This document shows positions 8,920 to 18,023 of a stretch of 64,000 nt of DNA, piece by piece. Numbering within the stretch: the stretch's first letter is position 1; each line of letters opens with the position of its first letter. The position numbers and the translations under genes were made by a program. This DNA comes from Kushneria marisflavi (GTDB lineage Bacteria; Pseudomonadota; Gammaproteobacteria; Pseudomonadales; Halomonadaceae): positions 1,612,001-1,676,000 of the forward strand of contig NZ_CP021358.1 in NCBI RefSeq assembly GCF_002157205.1. The letters are read 5' to 3'. The notes below the pieces were generated by a model. It did no database searches, was not told the DNA's origin, and saw only the letters and a list, made by a program, of their open reading frames with translations.

Positions 8920-9141
8920 GGAACACTCCGCAGACTGGTGGCGCTAGGGGGCGGCGGTTGATGGTCGGCTGACGACGACTTTAGCAGGCGCCCTGAGGAC
9001 GGTTTTGATGCAGGACAAATGGCCGAAAAAAGCGGTGCAATGCCCTGTTGGTCGTCACGAAACGGCGTAACATGAAGCTCTGCCCGGCCCGGTTTCAGAT
9101 GCTATCGAATTGATCGGACGCTACCGACTAAAGAGTGCCTC

Positions 9142-10899
9142 ATGCTGCAGCCTGTATCCCGCCAGAGTGACCTGACATTAGAGAAGACCGCCATTCCGCC
9201 TCGTCCGGAGGACGTCAGTACCTGGGCGCCGCTCTCTATCCCTGCCTTTCGCATCATCTGGATCGCCAACCTCTTCGCCAATCTGGGGGTCTGGGCACAG
9301 TCAGTGGCCGCGGCCTGGGTCGTCACCTCGGCCCAGTCAAGCCCCGTCATGGTCGCCATGATCCAGGTGGCCGCCGCCGCGCCTCTGGTACTGATGTCGA
9401 TTGTGACCGGCGTGATTGCCGACAACTACGATCGACGACGGGTGATGCTGTTCGGGCTGTTTATCGAGGTGCTGGGCGGGGTCTTTATCACCGTCATCGC
9501 CTTCATGGGGATGCTCACGCCGACCCTTCTGATCGCCTCGATCCTGTGTGTCTCCGTCGGTGGGGCCATCACGACGCCGGCCTGGCAGGCCGCCGTCAAT
9601 GAGCAGGTACCACGTAACCTGGTCAGCAGCGCCGTGTTGCTCAATAGCGTCAACTACAACGCCGCCCGCGCCATCGGCCCGGCCATCGGCGGCATGCTGC
9701 TGGCAGCGCTGGGGCCGGCGTGGATCTTTCTGCTCAATGTCTTCTGCTTTTGCACCCTGATCTGGGCGCTGTGGCGCTGGCGACGTGCAGTGCCTGAAAA
9801 GCATCTGCCGCCCGAGCGGCTGTGGGAAGGCATCAAGGCCGCCATCCACTTCACCCAGTACTCCAGCGTGACGCGTCTGATCATGCTGCGCTCATTTGTC
9901 TTTGGCATCTCGGCCAGCGCCATCTGGGCCCTGCTGCCGCTGCTGGCCCACGATCATCCCGGCGGCAGCGCCTCGCTCTATGGCTACATGCTGGGTGGGC
10001 TGGGCGTCGGGGCGATTGCCGCCAGCATGCTGGTCAACCGGGCCCGACGGCGCCTGGGCAGCAGCCGATTGATCAACGTGGCGGCCATGGCGCTGGGCGG
10101 CGTGATGCTGGTCCTGGGCGGCATCAGTACGCTCTGGGCGGTATTTCCGGCCCTGATCCTTGGCGGCAGCTGCTGGATTGCGGCGGTGGCCTCCTACAAC
10201 TCCTCCGTACAGGTACTGGTGCCGGACTGGGTCAAGGCCCGAGCACTGGCGCTCTATCAAACGGCGCTCTATGCCGGATTGACGATGGGCTCATTTCTCT
10301 GGGGCCACATGGCCGAAAGTCTGGGCACGCAGACGGCGCTTTTGATGGCCGGGGCCCTGCTCATGGTCTCGGCACTGATGTTCTGGCCCTCGCGCCTGCC
10401 GGCGCTGGACAGCGACAGCCTCATGGGCGCGCCGGAGGCCCGAATCGAGGCGCCGGATTTCGACTTTGACCCGGCCCGCGGCTCGGTGATGGTCACTATC
10501 GAGTATCGCATCGAGGCCGATCAGGTTCGCGACTTTGCCCGCGCGGTACGCCCGCTGCGTCGGCTCAGACTGCGTAACGGCGCCAAACGCTGGTCGCTGT
10601 ATCGCGATATCGAAGCGCGCGATCTCTGGCAGGAGGTCTTTCTGGTCCCCAACTGGCTGCAGCACCTGCGCATGCAGGACCGCCAGACGCTGGCCGACCG
10701 AGCCATAATCGAGCGGGTGGCGGCCATGCATGTGGGCCCCGAACCACCGCGCATCCGCCACGGTGTGAGCTATCGCACGGCCCGTTACGACGGCGAGGGT
10801 GTGGCCCTCAGACCGGTACAGACCACCGCCCATGATGACCAGGCCCCCTGGGCGGAGGATCATCACGCAGCGCCTGACAGCGCGCCACCCGAGCGTTAG
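9142..10899 (+). CDS. MFS_3-family exporter with C-terminal soluble domain
   Basis: A 585-aa protein. Residues about 30-420 form a 12-helix MFS unit of the MFS_3/EntS type (IPAFRIIWIANLFANLGVWAQ at the start; GVIADNYDRRRVMLFG is the loop 2-3 motif). Residues about 445-585 are a soluble tail starting VMVTIEYRIEADQVRDFARA, resembling a ferredoxin-like ABM fold fused to many MFS_3 members. MFS_3 proteins export siderophores, macrolides or other small molecules; the substrate here is not evident. It is a single gene, followed 37 bp later by recQ-like. Confidence 0.87.
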   Translation: MLQPVSRQSDLTLEKTAIPPRPEDVSTWAPLSIPAFRIIWIANLFANLGVWAQSVAAAWVVTSAQSSPVMVAMIQVAAAAPLVLMSIVTGVIADNYDRRRVMLFGLFIEVLGGVFITVIAFMGMLTPTLLIASILCVSVGGAITTPAWQAAVNEQVPRNLVSSAVLLNSVNYNAARAIGPAIGGMLLAALGPAWIFLLNVFCFCTLIWALWRWRRAVPEKHLPPERLWEGIKAAIHFTQYSSVTRLIMLRSFVFGISASAIWALLPLLAHDHPGGSASLYGYMLGGLGVGAIAASMLVNRARRRLGSSRLINVAAMALGGVMLVLGGISTLWAVFPALILGGSCWIAAVASYNSSVQVLVPDWVKARALALYQTALYAGLTMGSFLWGHMAESLGTQTALLMAGALLMVSALMFWPSRLPALDSDSLMGAPEARIEAPDFDFDPARGSVMVTIEYRIEADQVRDFARAVRPLRRLRLRNGAKRWSLYRDIEARDLWQEVFLVPNWLQHLRMQDRQTLADRAIIERVAAMHVGPEPPRIRHGVSYRTARYDGEGVALRPVQTTAHDDQAPWAEDHHAAPDSAPPER

Positions 10900-10935
10900 G
10901 CTGTCGCCTCTTTCAGTGATGACCGGAGCCTTCGC

Positions 10936-12933
10936 ATGCCCACTGACGCGACCGCCCCCGCGCGCCACACCCTCGAGACGGTTTTCGGCCTCGAGCACTT
11001 TCGCGAAGGCCAGGGCCCGGTCATCGAACGGGTGCTGGCCGGACGCTCCACGGCAGCCATCTTTGCTACCGGCGCCGGCAAGTCGCTGTGCTATCAGCTG
11101 CCGGCACTGCACCTGCCGCACCTGACGCTGGTCATCTCACCGCTTCTGGCGCTAATGCAGGACCAGCTCGCCTTTTTGAAATCCCGCAGCATTGCGGCCG
11201 AAAGCATCGATTCGACCATGGACCGCGACGCCGTGCGCGAGGTGATGACGCGCGCCCGCCAGGGGGAGTTGAAGATTTTGATGGTGTCGGTCGAGCGGCT
11301 GCGCAACGAACGCTTTCGCCACTTTCTCCACCAGATCCCGATCTCCCTGATGGTGATCGACGAGGCCCACTGCATCTCCGAATGGGGCCACAACTTTCGA
11401 CCGGACTATCTACGCCTGCCCGAATACCAGCGCGAGTTTAATATCTCTCAGGTGTTGCTGCTGACGGCCACGGCCACGCCCGGCGTCATCGAGGACATGC
11501 AGCGAAGCTTTGCCATCGATCAGGGCGATGTCATCACCACCGGCTTTTATCGCCCCAACCTGAACCTGCAGGTGCGACCGGTGGCACAGGGCCAGCGCGT
11601 TGATGCGCTGATCCACTGGCTGGCGCCGCAGCAGGTGTCAGGTCAAAAAGCCCCGACCATCATCTATGTCACCCTGCAGCAGAGTGCCGAGACCGTGGCA
11701 CGGGCACTGCTGGCGCGCGGCCTTCAGGCACGCGCCTATCACGCGGGGCTGACCGCCGAGGTGCGCGATGAGATCCAGCAGCAGTTCATGCGTGGCGAGG
11801 TGCCGGTCATCGTCGCCACCATTGCCTTCGGGATGGGCATCGACAAGCGCAACATTCGCAATGTGGTGCATTTTGACCTGCCCAAATCGATCGAGAACTA
11901 CAGCCAGGAGATCGGTCGCGCCGGCCGGGATGGTGCGCCCTCGACCTGCCTGATGCTGGCCGGCCGTGACGGGCTGGGCGTGCTTGAAAACTTCACCCAC
12001 GGTGACACGCCCGAGTGCGAAGGCATTCAGCGAGTGCTGGAAGAGATTCAGGCCGCAGGCCGGACGCCGGAACGCCAGTGGCCGGTCGTGATGAACACGC
12101 TCGCGCGCGACAGCAACATTCGCACGCTGCCGCTCAAGACCCTGCTGGTGCGCCTTGAGATGCAGGGCGTCATCGCGCCGCGCTTTACCTACCTGGCCGA
12201 ATATCGCCTGCGCTACGAGATGGCGCCGGCGGAACTGGCCGCAAGGTTTGAGGGCGAGCGCGCCGACTTCATCCGGCTGGTGATCGACAATATCCCCATC
12301 GCCCGCACCTGGGGCACGGTGGATTTCGAACGTCTTCATCAGGCCGGGCTTGCCGCCGGCATTGATGCCACACGCACCCGCGTCATCACGGCCCTTGAGT
12401 ACTTTCAGGATAAGGGCTGGGTGGTGCTGGAAGGCAAGCGTATGACGGATGTCTTCGAGGTCTGCCAGCCCGACATCGATCCACCGGCCATGGCTCGCGA
12501 GCTGCACGAGGGCTTTTGTCACCGGGAGCAGGTCGATATCGAGCGGCTATCCAGCATGCTGGCACTGTTTGAAACGGACACCTGCCTGTCCCGACGTCTG
12601 GCGCTGCACTTTGGTGATCCGCGCGCGCCCGAGCGGTGCGGACACTGCTCGGTCTGCGACGGCCATGTCGCCCGACTGCCAATCTCACCGATGGCCACCC
12701 CCCTTGAGGAGATCGACTTCGAGACCGTGGCCGAGCCCTTCATCGAGCGCCATCAGGCGCACTTTCAGCACGCCCCGACGCCCGAGCGGGTCACGCATTT
12801 TCTCTGCGCGCTGGCCATGCCGGTATTCACGCCCCTCAAGGCCCGCGGGCTCAAGACATTTGGCGCACTGGAGGGCTATCCGTATCCGCAGGTGCGGGCC
12901 TGGGTCGATCAGCACCTGAGCGCCCACAGCTGA
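10936..12933 (+). CDS. RecQ-family ATP-dependent DNA helicase
   Basis: Superfamily 2 helicase of 665 aa that unwinds DNA 3'-to-5' in repair. Walker A is ATGAGKS (residues 44-50), Walker B is DEAH (142-145) followed by the RecQ aromatic loop CISEWGHNFRPDYL, and motif VI is QEIGRAGRDG. A four-cysteine zinc site (TCLSRRL, then CGHCSVC) and winged-helix region follow. No clear HRDC domain is seen; the tail differs from E. coli RecQ, so this may be a RecQ paralogue rather than the housekeeping copy. One base separates its TGA from the ATG of the deacetylase-fold gene. Confidence 0.93.
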   Translation: MPTDATAPARHTLETVFGLEHFREGQGPVIERVLAGRSTAAIFATGAGKSLCYQLPALHLPHLTLVISPLLALMQDQLAFLKSRSIAAESIDSTMDRDAVREVMTRARQGELKILMVSVERLRNERFRHFLHQIPISLMVIDEAHCISEWGHNFRPDYLRLPEYQREFNISQVLLLTATATPGVIEDMQRSFAIDQGDVITTGFYRPNLNLQVRPVAQGQRVDALIHWLAPQQVSGQKAPTIIYVTLQQSAETVARALLARGLQARAYHAGLTAEVRDEIQQQFMRGEVPVIVATIAFGMGIDKRNIRNVVHFDLPKSIENYSQEIGRAGRDGAPSTCLMLAGRDGLGVLENFTHGDTPECEGIQRVLEEIQAAGRTPERQWPVVMNTLARDSNIRTLPLKTLLVRLEMQGVIAPRFTYLAEYRLRYEMAPAELAARFEGERADFIRLVIDNIPIARTWGTVDFERLHQAGLAAGIDATRTRVITALEYFQDKGWVVLEGKRMTDVFEVCQPDIDPPAMARELHEGFCHREQVDIERLSSMLALFETDTCLSRRLALHFGDPRAPERCGHCSVCDGHVARLPISPMATPLEEIDFETVAEPFIERHQAHFQHAPTPERVTHFLCALAMPVFTPLKARGLKTFGALEGYPYPQVRAWVDQHLSAHS

Positions 12934-12934
12934 C

Positions 12935-13852
12935 ATGCGCCTGCCGCTCATTCATCACCCGGGCTATACGTTTGACTGGCCCGAGCGCCACCCCTTCCCG
13001 ATGGCCAAGTTTCGCGCCCTGCGCCAGCAGCTATCAAAGCTGGGCTTTGACGATGATCCGCTGATCGACTGGATCACGCCGACGCCGCCTTCCAGCACTC
13101 AGCTGTTGCGCGCCCATACGGAAGGCTGGCTACAGGCCTTTTATCTGGGTGACAGCGACCCAAAGGCCAGAAAACGCAGCGGTTTTCCGTGGTCGCCTCA
13201 ACTGGTCGAGCGCACGCTGCTGGAGGTGGGCGGCACGCTGGCCACGCTGCGCGCGGCGCTTGAAACGGGCCTAGCCTGCAATACCGCCGGCGGCACCCAC
13301 CACGCCTACCCGAACGCCGCCAGCGGCTACTGTCTGCTCAACGATCTGGCGGTGGCGGCTCATGAGACGATCGCCGTACACGGCATAAAAAACATCCTGA
13401 TCATCGACTGCGACGTGCATCAGGGCGATGGCACCGCGTTTGCCTTTCAAAACGACCCGCGCGTGTTCACCTGCTCGATTCACGGTGTGGACAACTTTCC
13501 CTTCACCAAGCGCTCAAGCGATCGGGACATTGCCCTGCCCCGTGGCACCGATGACCTGGCCTACCAGGCCGTACTGGAGCACGAGATCCCGGCACTGCTG
13601 GATCAGGTGCGCCCCGAACTGGTGTTGTATGACGCCGGCGCCGACGTACACGCTGGCGACCGGCTGGGGCATTTCGAGCTGAGCCTTGAGGGCATCTACC
13701 GGCGCGATCTTTTCGTGCTAAAACAATGCCGCCAGCGTGATATTCCGGTGACAGCGGTGATCGGCGGCGGCTATGACCGCGATCTCACCGCACTGGCCGA
13801 GCGCCACGCACAGCTGTTTCTGGCCGCGCACGAGATCATCCAGCCGTCATGA
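12935..13852 (+). CDS. Histone deacetylase family protein (AcuC/class II-like)
   Basis: Zinc amidohydrolase of the arginase/deacetylase fold, 305 aa. The sequence shows the charge-relay histidine pair in GGTHHAYP (H122-H123), metal ligands in DCDVHQGDG (D160, H162) and GADVHAGD (D237), and the catalytic-tyrosine loop GGGYDRDL. Bacterial members remove acetyl groups from proteins, polyamines or other amines; the substrate is unknown here. It is almost certainly co-translated with the helicase (one-base gap) and ends at a strong hairpin terminator. Confidence 0.92.
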   Translation: MRLPLIHHPGYTFDWPERHPFPMAKFRALRQQLSKLGFDDDPLIDWITPTPPSSTQLLRAHTEGWLQAFYLGDSDPKARKRSGFPWSPQLVERTLLEVGGTLATLRAALETGLACNTAGGTHHAYPNAASGYCLLNDLAVAAHETIAVHGIKNILIIDCDVHQGDGTAFAFQNDPRVFTCSIHGVDNFPFTKRSSDRDIALPRGTDDLAYQAVLEHEIPALLDQVRPELVLYDAGADVHAGDRLGHFELSLEGIYRRDLFVLKQCRQRDIPVTAVIGGGYDRDLTALAERHAQLFLAAHEIIQPS

Positions 13853-13883
13853 AAAAGCGCCGGGGCATGGCCCCGGCGCTTTT
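13853..13883. terminator. Bidirectional rho-independent terminator
   Basis: A 14-bp perfect stem (AAAAGCGCCGGGGC / GCCCCGGCGCTTTT) with an ATG loop lies between the convergent deacetylase-fold and M16 protease genes. The A- and T-tracts in the stem serve both directions. Confidence 0.9.
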
Positions 13884-13920
13884 GATCACAGCAGCGTTTT
13901 ACCTGTTATCAAGGGCGCGA

Positions 13921-16644
13921 CTACTCCGCCGTCGGCCCGCGAATACCGGTGACAAAACCCTCCGGGCGAATATGCGCCCTGAAGGCTTTTTGCACCTCGG
14001 CCGGGGTGAGCGCCACGAACTGCTGCGCCGCCTTCGTGGTGGCATCCAGCGGTTTGTCGGAGAGTGCCAGGTTCAACAGTGAACCGCTGATGGCTTCGTA
14101 GCTTGCTGCCTGCATTGGCATCGCGCGCAGCAGAATGCTTTTGGCTCGATGCAGATCGCTGTCGCTGACCGGCTCGTTTTGCAGACGCTCAAGGTTATGA
14201 ATGATCAGCTCGCGTGCCTTCTGGACCTTGTCAGGGTCGCTGCCGAAGCTGACATTGAAGCGCCCGCGATGGGCCTCAAGGCTCAGGTTTGAGCTCACGC
14301 CATAGACCAGCCCGCGCTGTTCGCGCAGCGCCTGATGCAGCCGCGAGGCAAAATCGCCGCTGAGGATCTGATTGCCCAGAAACAGCGCAAAGCGATCATC
14401 ACTGTCGCGGTCGATATCGATCATCTGCGACATGGAGACCTGCGACTGGCTGGCGGCACTGTCGGGCGTGTGATAGGCGCCAGCGTCGTTAAGCGCCACT
14501 GTCGGATACTCCACCTCCGGCTTTGGCCCACTGGCCTGCCAGCCGCCGAAGTAGCGCTCGACCTGATCGCGCACCTGTTCGGGGTCGACGTCACCGACGA
14601 CCACCATGGTGGTCATGTCCGGGCGTGATACGCGCGTAAAGTACTGCTTCACATCCTCAAGCGTGATGCTCTTGAGCGACTCGGGTGTCATGTGGCGCTG
14701 CATGGGATCATCTTCGGGCAGCAGCGCCCCCAGCATGGCGTAGGCGTTCTGAAACCCCGGGCTTTTCAGACGACCGGGCAGCGCCTGAGCACTTTGCTGC
14801 CTGAGGGTATTAAAGGCGTCTTCCGAGAAGTTCGGATGAAGCTGATGCTCGGCCAGCAGCGCCAGCCCCTCGTCAAATTTCGCCTTTGGCACCACCAGTC
14901 CAAAGCTCGTACCAGCGCTCTCTTCGGCGCCGAGCTCATCAACCGCGGCGCGCAGCGCCCGGCGATCCAGCGACTGACTGCCATAACCGTACATGCCTTC
15001 CAGAATATCGCTGACCCCTTCCTTGCCCGGCGGGGTCTGAAGGTCTGCATTGGTCTGGATGGCCCCGCTCACCATGACTCGGTCGCTGGCCGTTTCAGGC
15101 TGTACGATCAGGCGCAGGCCGTTGTCCAGCTGATAGTCCTTCGGATCGAGCGTTGAGACCGGAATGTCGAGATTATCAAAGGCGTGCTCGGCCCAGGAAG
15201 GCAGCGTCACCGGGCCGCTGGGCGTGGTGGTCAGCTCCTCCGGCTTGCCGTAGCCGTCGCTGCTGGTCGGCGCACCAGACGCCTCCGGCGTCAGTACGGC
15301 GGTAATGGCGTGCTCGGGTTTCAAAAGCCTTCTGGCCAGCGCGTTGACCTCATCCACGGTGACCGCCTCGTACTGCGCCTTCATCTGCTGAGGGGAGTCG
15401 AGCCCGCGCTTGATCAGCGCATCGGACCAGGCGCTGGCCAGTCCCGAGACGGATTCACGACTGGCATCCACGTCTGCAATGATCCGGCGTTTGGCTGCAG
15501 CGACCAGCGACGGGTCCACACCGTTTTTGACCACGTTCTCGATGATGTCCTGCATACGCGCCTTGATCGGCGCCGGATCACCGCCCTGCGGGAAGACCCC
15601 CACCGCCATGGCCAGCCCCGCATGAGGCTGCAGCTGCCCTCCCATGCCACCGGCCAGTGCCGTGCCGTCATAACCCATGGCGGCCAGCTCACCGCGCTCG
15701 GAGCCCAGCACATCCAGCAGCACCTGGGTGATAGCGAAGTCATCGTCCTGCAGACCGGGCGTGCGCCAGCCCATATAGATCGAGCCATAGGGGCTGTTGG
15801 TGGGCAGCTCGATGGTGCGTGCCCTGACCGGTTCGAAATCAAAAGCGGGGCGCTCGGGCAGCGTCTTTTCGGGAATGTCGCCGAACAGGGTCTTCACCTG
15901 GCCGAGTGCCTGCTGCGGGTCCACGTCGCCGGCAATCACCAGTGTGGCGTTATTGGGCACATACCACTGATCATGAAAGGTCTTCAGGCGCGCTGCCGTG
16001 GTGTTATCAAAGGAATCGCGCGTCCCCAGCGGTGTCCAGGCATAGGGCGTACCGCGATAGAGTTCCTCGACCAGCTGGGTATAAAAGCGAAAGGCAGGGT
16101 TGGATAGATTGCCCGACACTTCCTGTTCGATGGCACCGCGCTCCTGGTCCCAGTCCGATGCACTCATGTCGATGGCCTTCATGCGCGAGGCCTCGATATG
16201 CAGGGCCACGTCCAGATCCTCGGCCGGTACGGTGAAGTGATACTGGGTACGATCATTTTCGGTAAAGGCGTTCATGTTGCCGCCCATATTGGCCGAAATG
16301 ACCGAGAGCTGATCCTTTGAAAGCCCCGGGCCGCCGCGAAACATCATGTGCTCAACGGCATGCGCGGTGCCGGGGAATTCGCTGGAGGCCTCGCTGGAGC
16401 CCACATGGTAGTTGACCTGAGTGGTCACGACCGGTGCCAGGTCACTGTGGACGATCACGACCTCAAGGCCGTTATCCAGCGTGGTACGCAGTACGTCATC
16501 CTGCTGATCCTGCGCCTGGGCCGCGCCCATGCCGGCCACGACCAGACACAATCCAAGCGCCAGCCCTGCAAGGCGGCACCCCGAGCGTGACAGACGCGCA
16601 CGCCACAAAAAGCCGACGTTATCCATGATGGCTGTTAACTGCAT
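13921..16644 (-). CDS. Secreted M16-family zinc metalloprotease (two M16 repeats)
   Basis: Pitrilysin/insulinase-family peptidase of 907 aa from this start. Residues 1-45 carry a signal peptide (hydrophobic GLALGLCLVVAGMG, cleavage near AQA). The inverted zinc motif HAVEH (H95, E98, H99) and the distal glutamate stretch ERGAIEQEV define the active N-terminal domain. The second half repeats the fold without the zinc motif, as in YhjJ and PqqL types. I chose ATG 16644 because GGAGAG lies eight bases upstream; an in-frame ATG at 16665 exists because a 15-bp unit is duplicated there. Likely periplasmic. Confidence 0.92.
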   Translation of the reverse strand: MQLTAIMDNVGFLWRARLSRSGCRLAGLALGLCLVVAGMGAAQAQDQQDDVLRTTLDNGLEVVIVHSDLAPVVTTQVNYHVGSSEASSEFPGTAHAVEHMMFRGGPGLSKDQLSVISANMGGNMNAFTENDRTQYHFTVPAEDLDVALHIEASRMKAIDMSASDWDQERGAIEQEVSGNLSNPAFRFYTQLVEELYRGTPYAWTPLGTRDSFDNTTAARLKTFHDQWYVPNNATLVIAGDVDPQQALGQVKTLFGDIPEKTLPERPAFDFEPVRARTIELPTNSPYGSIYMGWRTPGLQDDDFAITQVLLDVLGSERGELAAMGYDGTALAGGMGGQLQPHAGLAMAVGVFPQGGDPAPIKARMQDIIENVVKNGVDPSLVAAAKRRIIADVDASRESVSGLASAWSDALIKRGLDSPQQMKAQYEAVTVDEVNALARRLLKPEHAITAVLTPEASGAPTSSDGYGKPEELTTTPSGPVTLPSWAEHAFDNLDIPVSTLDPKDYQLDNGLRLIVQPETASDRVMVSGAIQTNADLQTPPGKEGVSDILEGMYGYGSQSLDRRALRAAVDELGAEESAGTSFGLVVPKAKFDEGLALLAEHQLHPNFSEDAFNTLRQQSAQALPGRLKSPGFQNAYAMLGALLPEDDPMQRHMTPESLKSITLEDVKQYFTRVSRPDMTTMVVVGDVDPEQVRDQVERYFGGWQASGPKPEVEYPTVALNDAGAYHTPDSAASQSQVSMSQMIDIDRDSDDRFALFLGNQILSGDFASRLHQALREQRGLVYGVSSNLSLEAHRGRFNVSFGSDPDKVQKARELIIHNLERLQNEPVSDSDLHRAKSILLRAMPMQAASYEAISGSLLNLALSDKPLDATTKAAQQFVALTPAEVQKAFRAHIRPEGFVTGIRGPTAE

Positions 16645-16649
16645 ACCCG

Positions 16650-16679
16650 TTGCTCTCCAAAACATTGCTCTTCAAAACA
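16650..16679 (-). repeat. Tandem 15-bp duplication in the M16 protease leader
   Basis: Two adjacent 15-bp units (TTGCTCTCCAAAACA and TTGCTCTTCAAAACA on the plus strand) differ at one base. On the coding strand each unit contains a GAGAG-type ribosome site, and the junction makes an alternative in-frame ATG at 16665. Confidence 0.8.
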
Positions 16680-16760
16680 TCGTTCCCCGAGACGTTGATT
16701 CTCTGCGCGGCCACTCACCAGACCGCACGGGTTAACTCAAAAAATCGTGATGATGCCATG

Positions 16761-16786
16761 AAAAAGAGCGCCCGCAGGCGCTCTTT
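16761..16786 (-). terminator. Rho-independent terminator of the hem operon
   Basis: A 10-bp stem (AAAGAGCGCC / GGCGCTCTTT, four-base loop) lies 17 bp after the hemY stop. In the minus direction it is followed by five T, so it ends the hemCDXY transcript. Confidence 0.85.
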
Positions 16787-16802
16787 CATTGAGGTGTCGG
16801 AA

Positions 16803-18023
16803 CTAGCTGGTATGTTCGCTGGGCTGCGGCAGCGCCGGCAGCGAGCGGTCCAGCAGCTCCACGCTCTTGCGATAGTAGTGCTGGCTCTTGCTGTGCTGAC
16901 CAAGACTGGCATAGAGCCTTGCCAGCTCGGCACAGGCCACACCGCTGGGGCGCTGGCGATGGCTGGCCTCGAAGTACTCCTGTGCCTTGCCCCAGTAGGC
17001 ATTGCGCAGCGAGAGCCGGCCCAGCGTCATCAAAAGCTCCGGATCGTTGGGACGCTCCTGCAGCCATTTTTCGGCCGTGACCAGCTGACGCCCGGGCTCG
17101 ACTGACAGCAGGCCATAGTGCGCCACTAGCCGACTGTCCCAGCGGCTTCGCAGCGACTGGCGAATCATGCTTTCAGCTTCGGCCGCGTCATTACCGCGCT
17201 CCAGAATGGCGGCCTGCAGCAGCACCAGATCCACGTCGCCCTTCAGTGTTTCCGGCATTTCGGCCCAGAGCGTGCGGGCGCGGTCATAATCCTTTTGCTG
17301 ATCGGCCTGAGTGAGAAGCGCCAGATAGGTGCGCCGCTCGAGCGTTTTGCGCTCTTCTTCGCTGATCAGGTCGTGGCGTTCGAGCTTCGGCAACAGCTGG
17401 CGCATGCCCTCCCAGTCTTCCACGTTGAGATAGGCCTGCTTGAGCAGCTTGAGCACCTGCGGGTGCTCAGGCATCTGCGCCTGAAGCCGTGTCAGGGTGG
17501 CCAGCGCCTGTTCGGACTGCTGACGATCCAGCATCAGCTGCGCCTGCACCAGCCCGACAGCGCTGTCAGCGCCCTCGGTGCTGTGATGGGCCTTTTTCAG
17601 AAGCTCATCGGCCTGCTCATGACGGCCCTGGTAGTGGGCCGCCAGCGCCGCGGAGAGATAATTGACCAGTGGCGTGGAGGAATCCTCGGCCGAGCGGGTC
17701 AGCGACTGTTCGGCGCGCTTCCAGCGACCTTCTGCCAGCGCCACCAGTCCCTTGACGGTACGATGCATGGCCTGACGGTTGCGGGTGCGGGCATTCCAGA
17801 GCTTCATTCGGCTGACCGGACGACGCAGACGCCAGAGCAGACGCAGGACAAAATGTACCACCAGAAAGAGCGCAAACAGCAGCAACAGGCCGAACCAGAA
17901 GGAGGTCTGCAGCGAGATGTCGCCGACCCGAATCAGGATATAGCCCGGCGTAGACATCATCAGCTGGCCGATCAGCGCCCCGGCTGCCAGCCCGACGACA
18001 ATGAACAGGATCAGCTTTCTCAT
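16803..18023 (-). CDS. hemY: HemY, inner-membrane TPR protein of heme biosynthesis operon
   Basis: A 406-aa protein with two N-terminal membrane helices (residues about 4-25 and 40-66) followed by a long helical TPR-like region, the HemY architecture. The HemY_N stretch SRMKLWNARTRNRQAMHRTVKGLVALAEGRW is recognisable. Its function is unproven; it is kept with hemCDX in many gammaproteobacteria and may organise late porphyrin enzymes at the membrane. The start overlaps the hemX stop by four bases. The tail SLPALPQPSEHTS is followed by the operon terminator. Confidence 0.93.
   Translation of the reverse strand: MRKLILFIVVGLAAGALIGQLMMSTPGYILIRVGDISLQTSFWFGLLLLFALFLVVHFVLRLLWRLRRPVSRMKLWNARTRNRQAMHRTVKGLVALAEGRWKRAEQSLTRSAEDSSTPLVNYLSAALAAHYQGRHEQADELLKKAHHSTEGADSAVGLVQAQLMLDRQQSEQALATLTRLQAQMPEHPQVLKLLKQAYLNVEDWEGMRQLLPKLERHDLISEEERKTLERRTYLALLTQADQQKDYDRARTLWAEMPETLKGDVDLVLLQAAILERGNDAAEAESMIRQSLRSRWDSRLVAHYGLLSVEPGRQLVTAEKWLQERPNDPELLMTLGRLSLRNAYWGKAQEYFEASHRQRPSGVACAELARLYASLGQHSKSQHYYRKSVELLDRSLPALPQPSEHTS

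Noticed and set aside
9003..9021. FNR/ANR-like site (TTGATGCAGGACAA) upstream of ldhA
   Set aside because: Only one half matches TTGAT-N4-ATCAA well; the second half has two mismatches.
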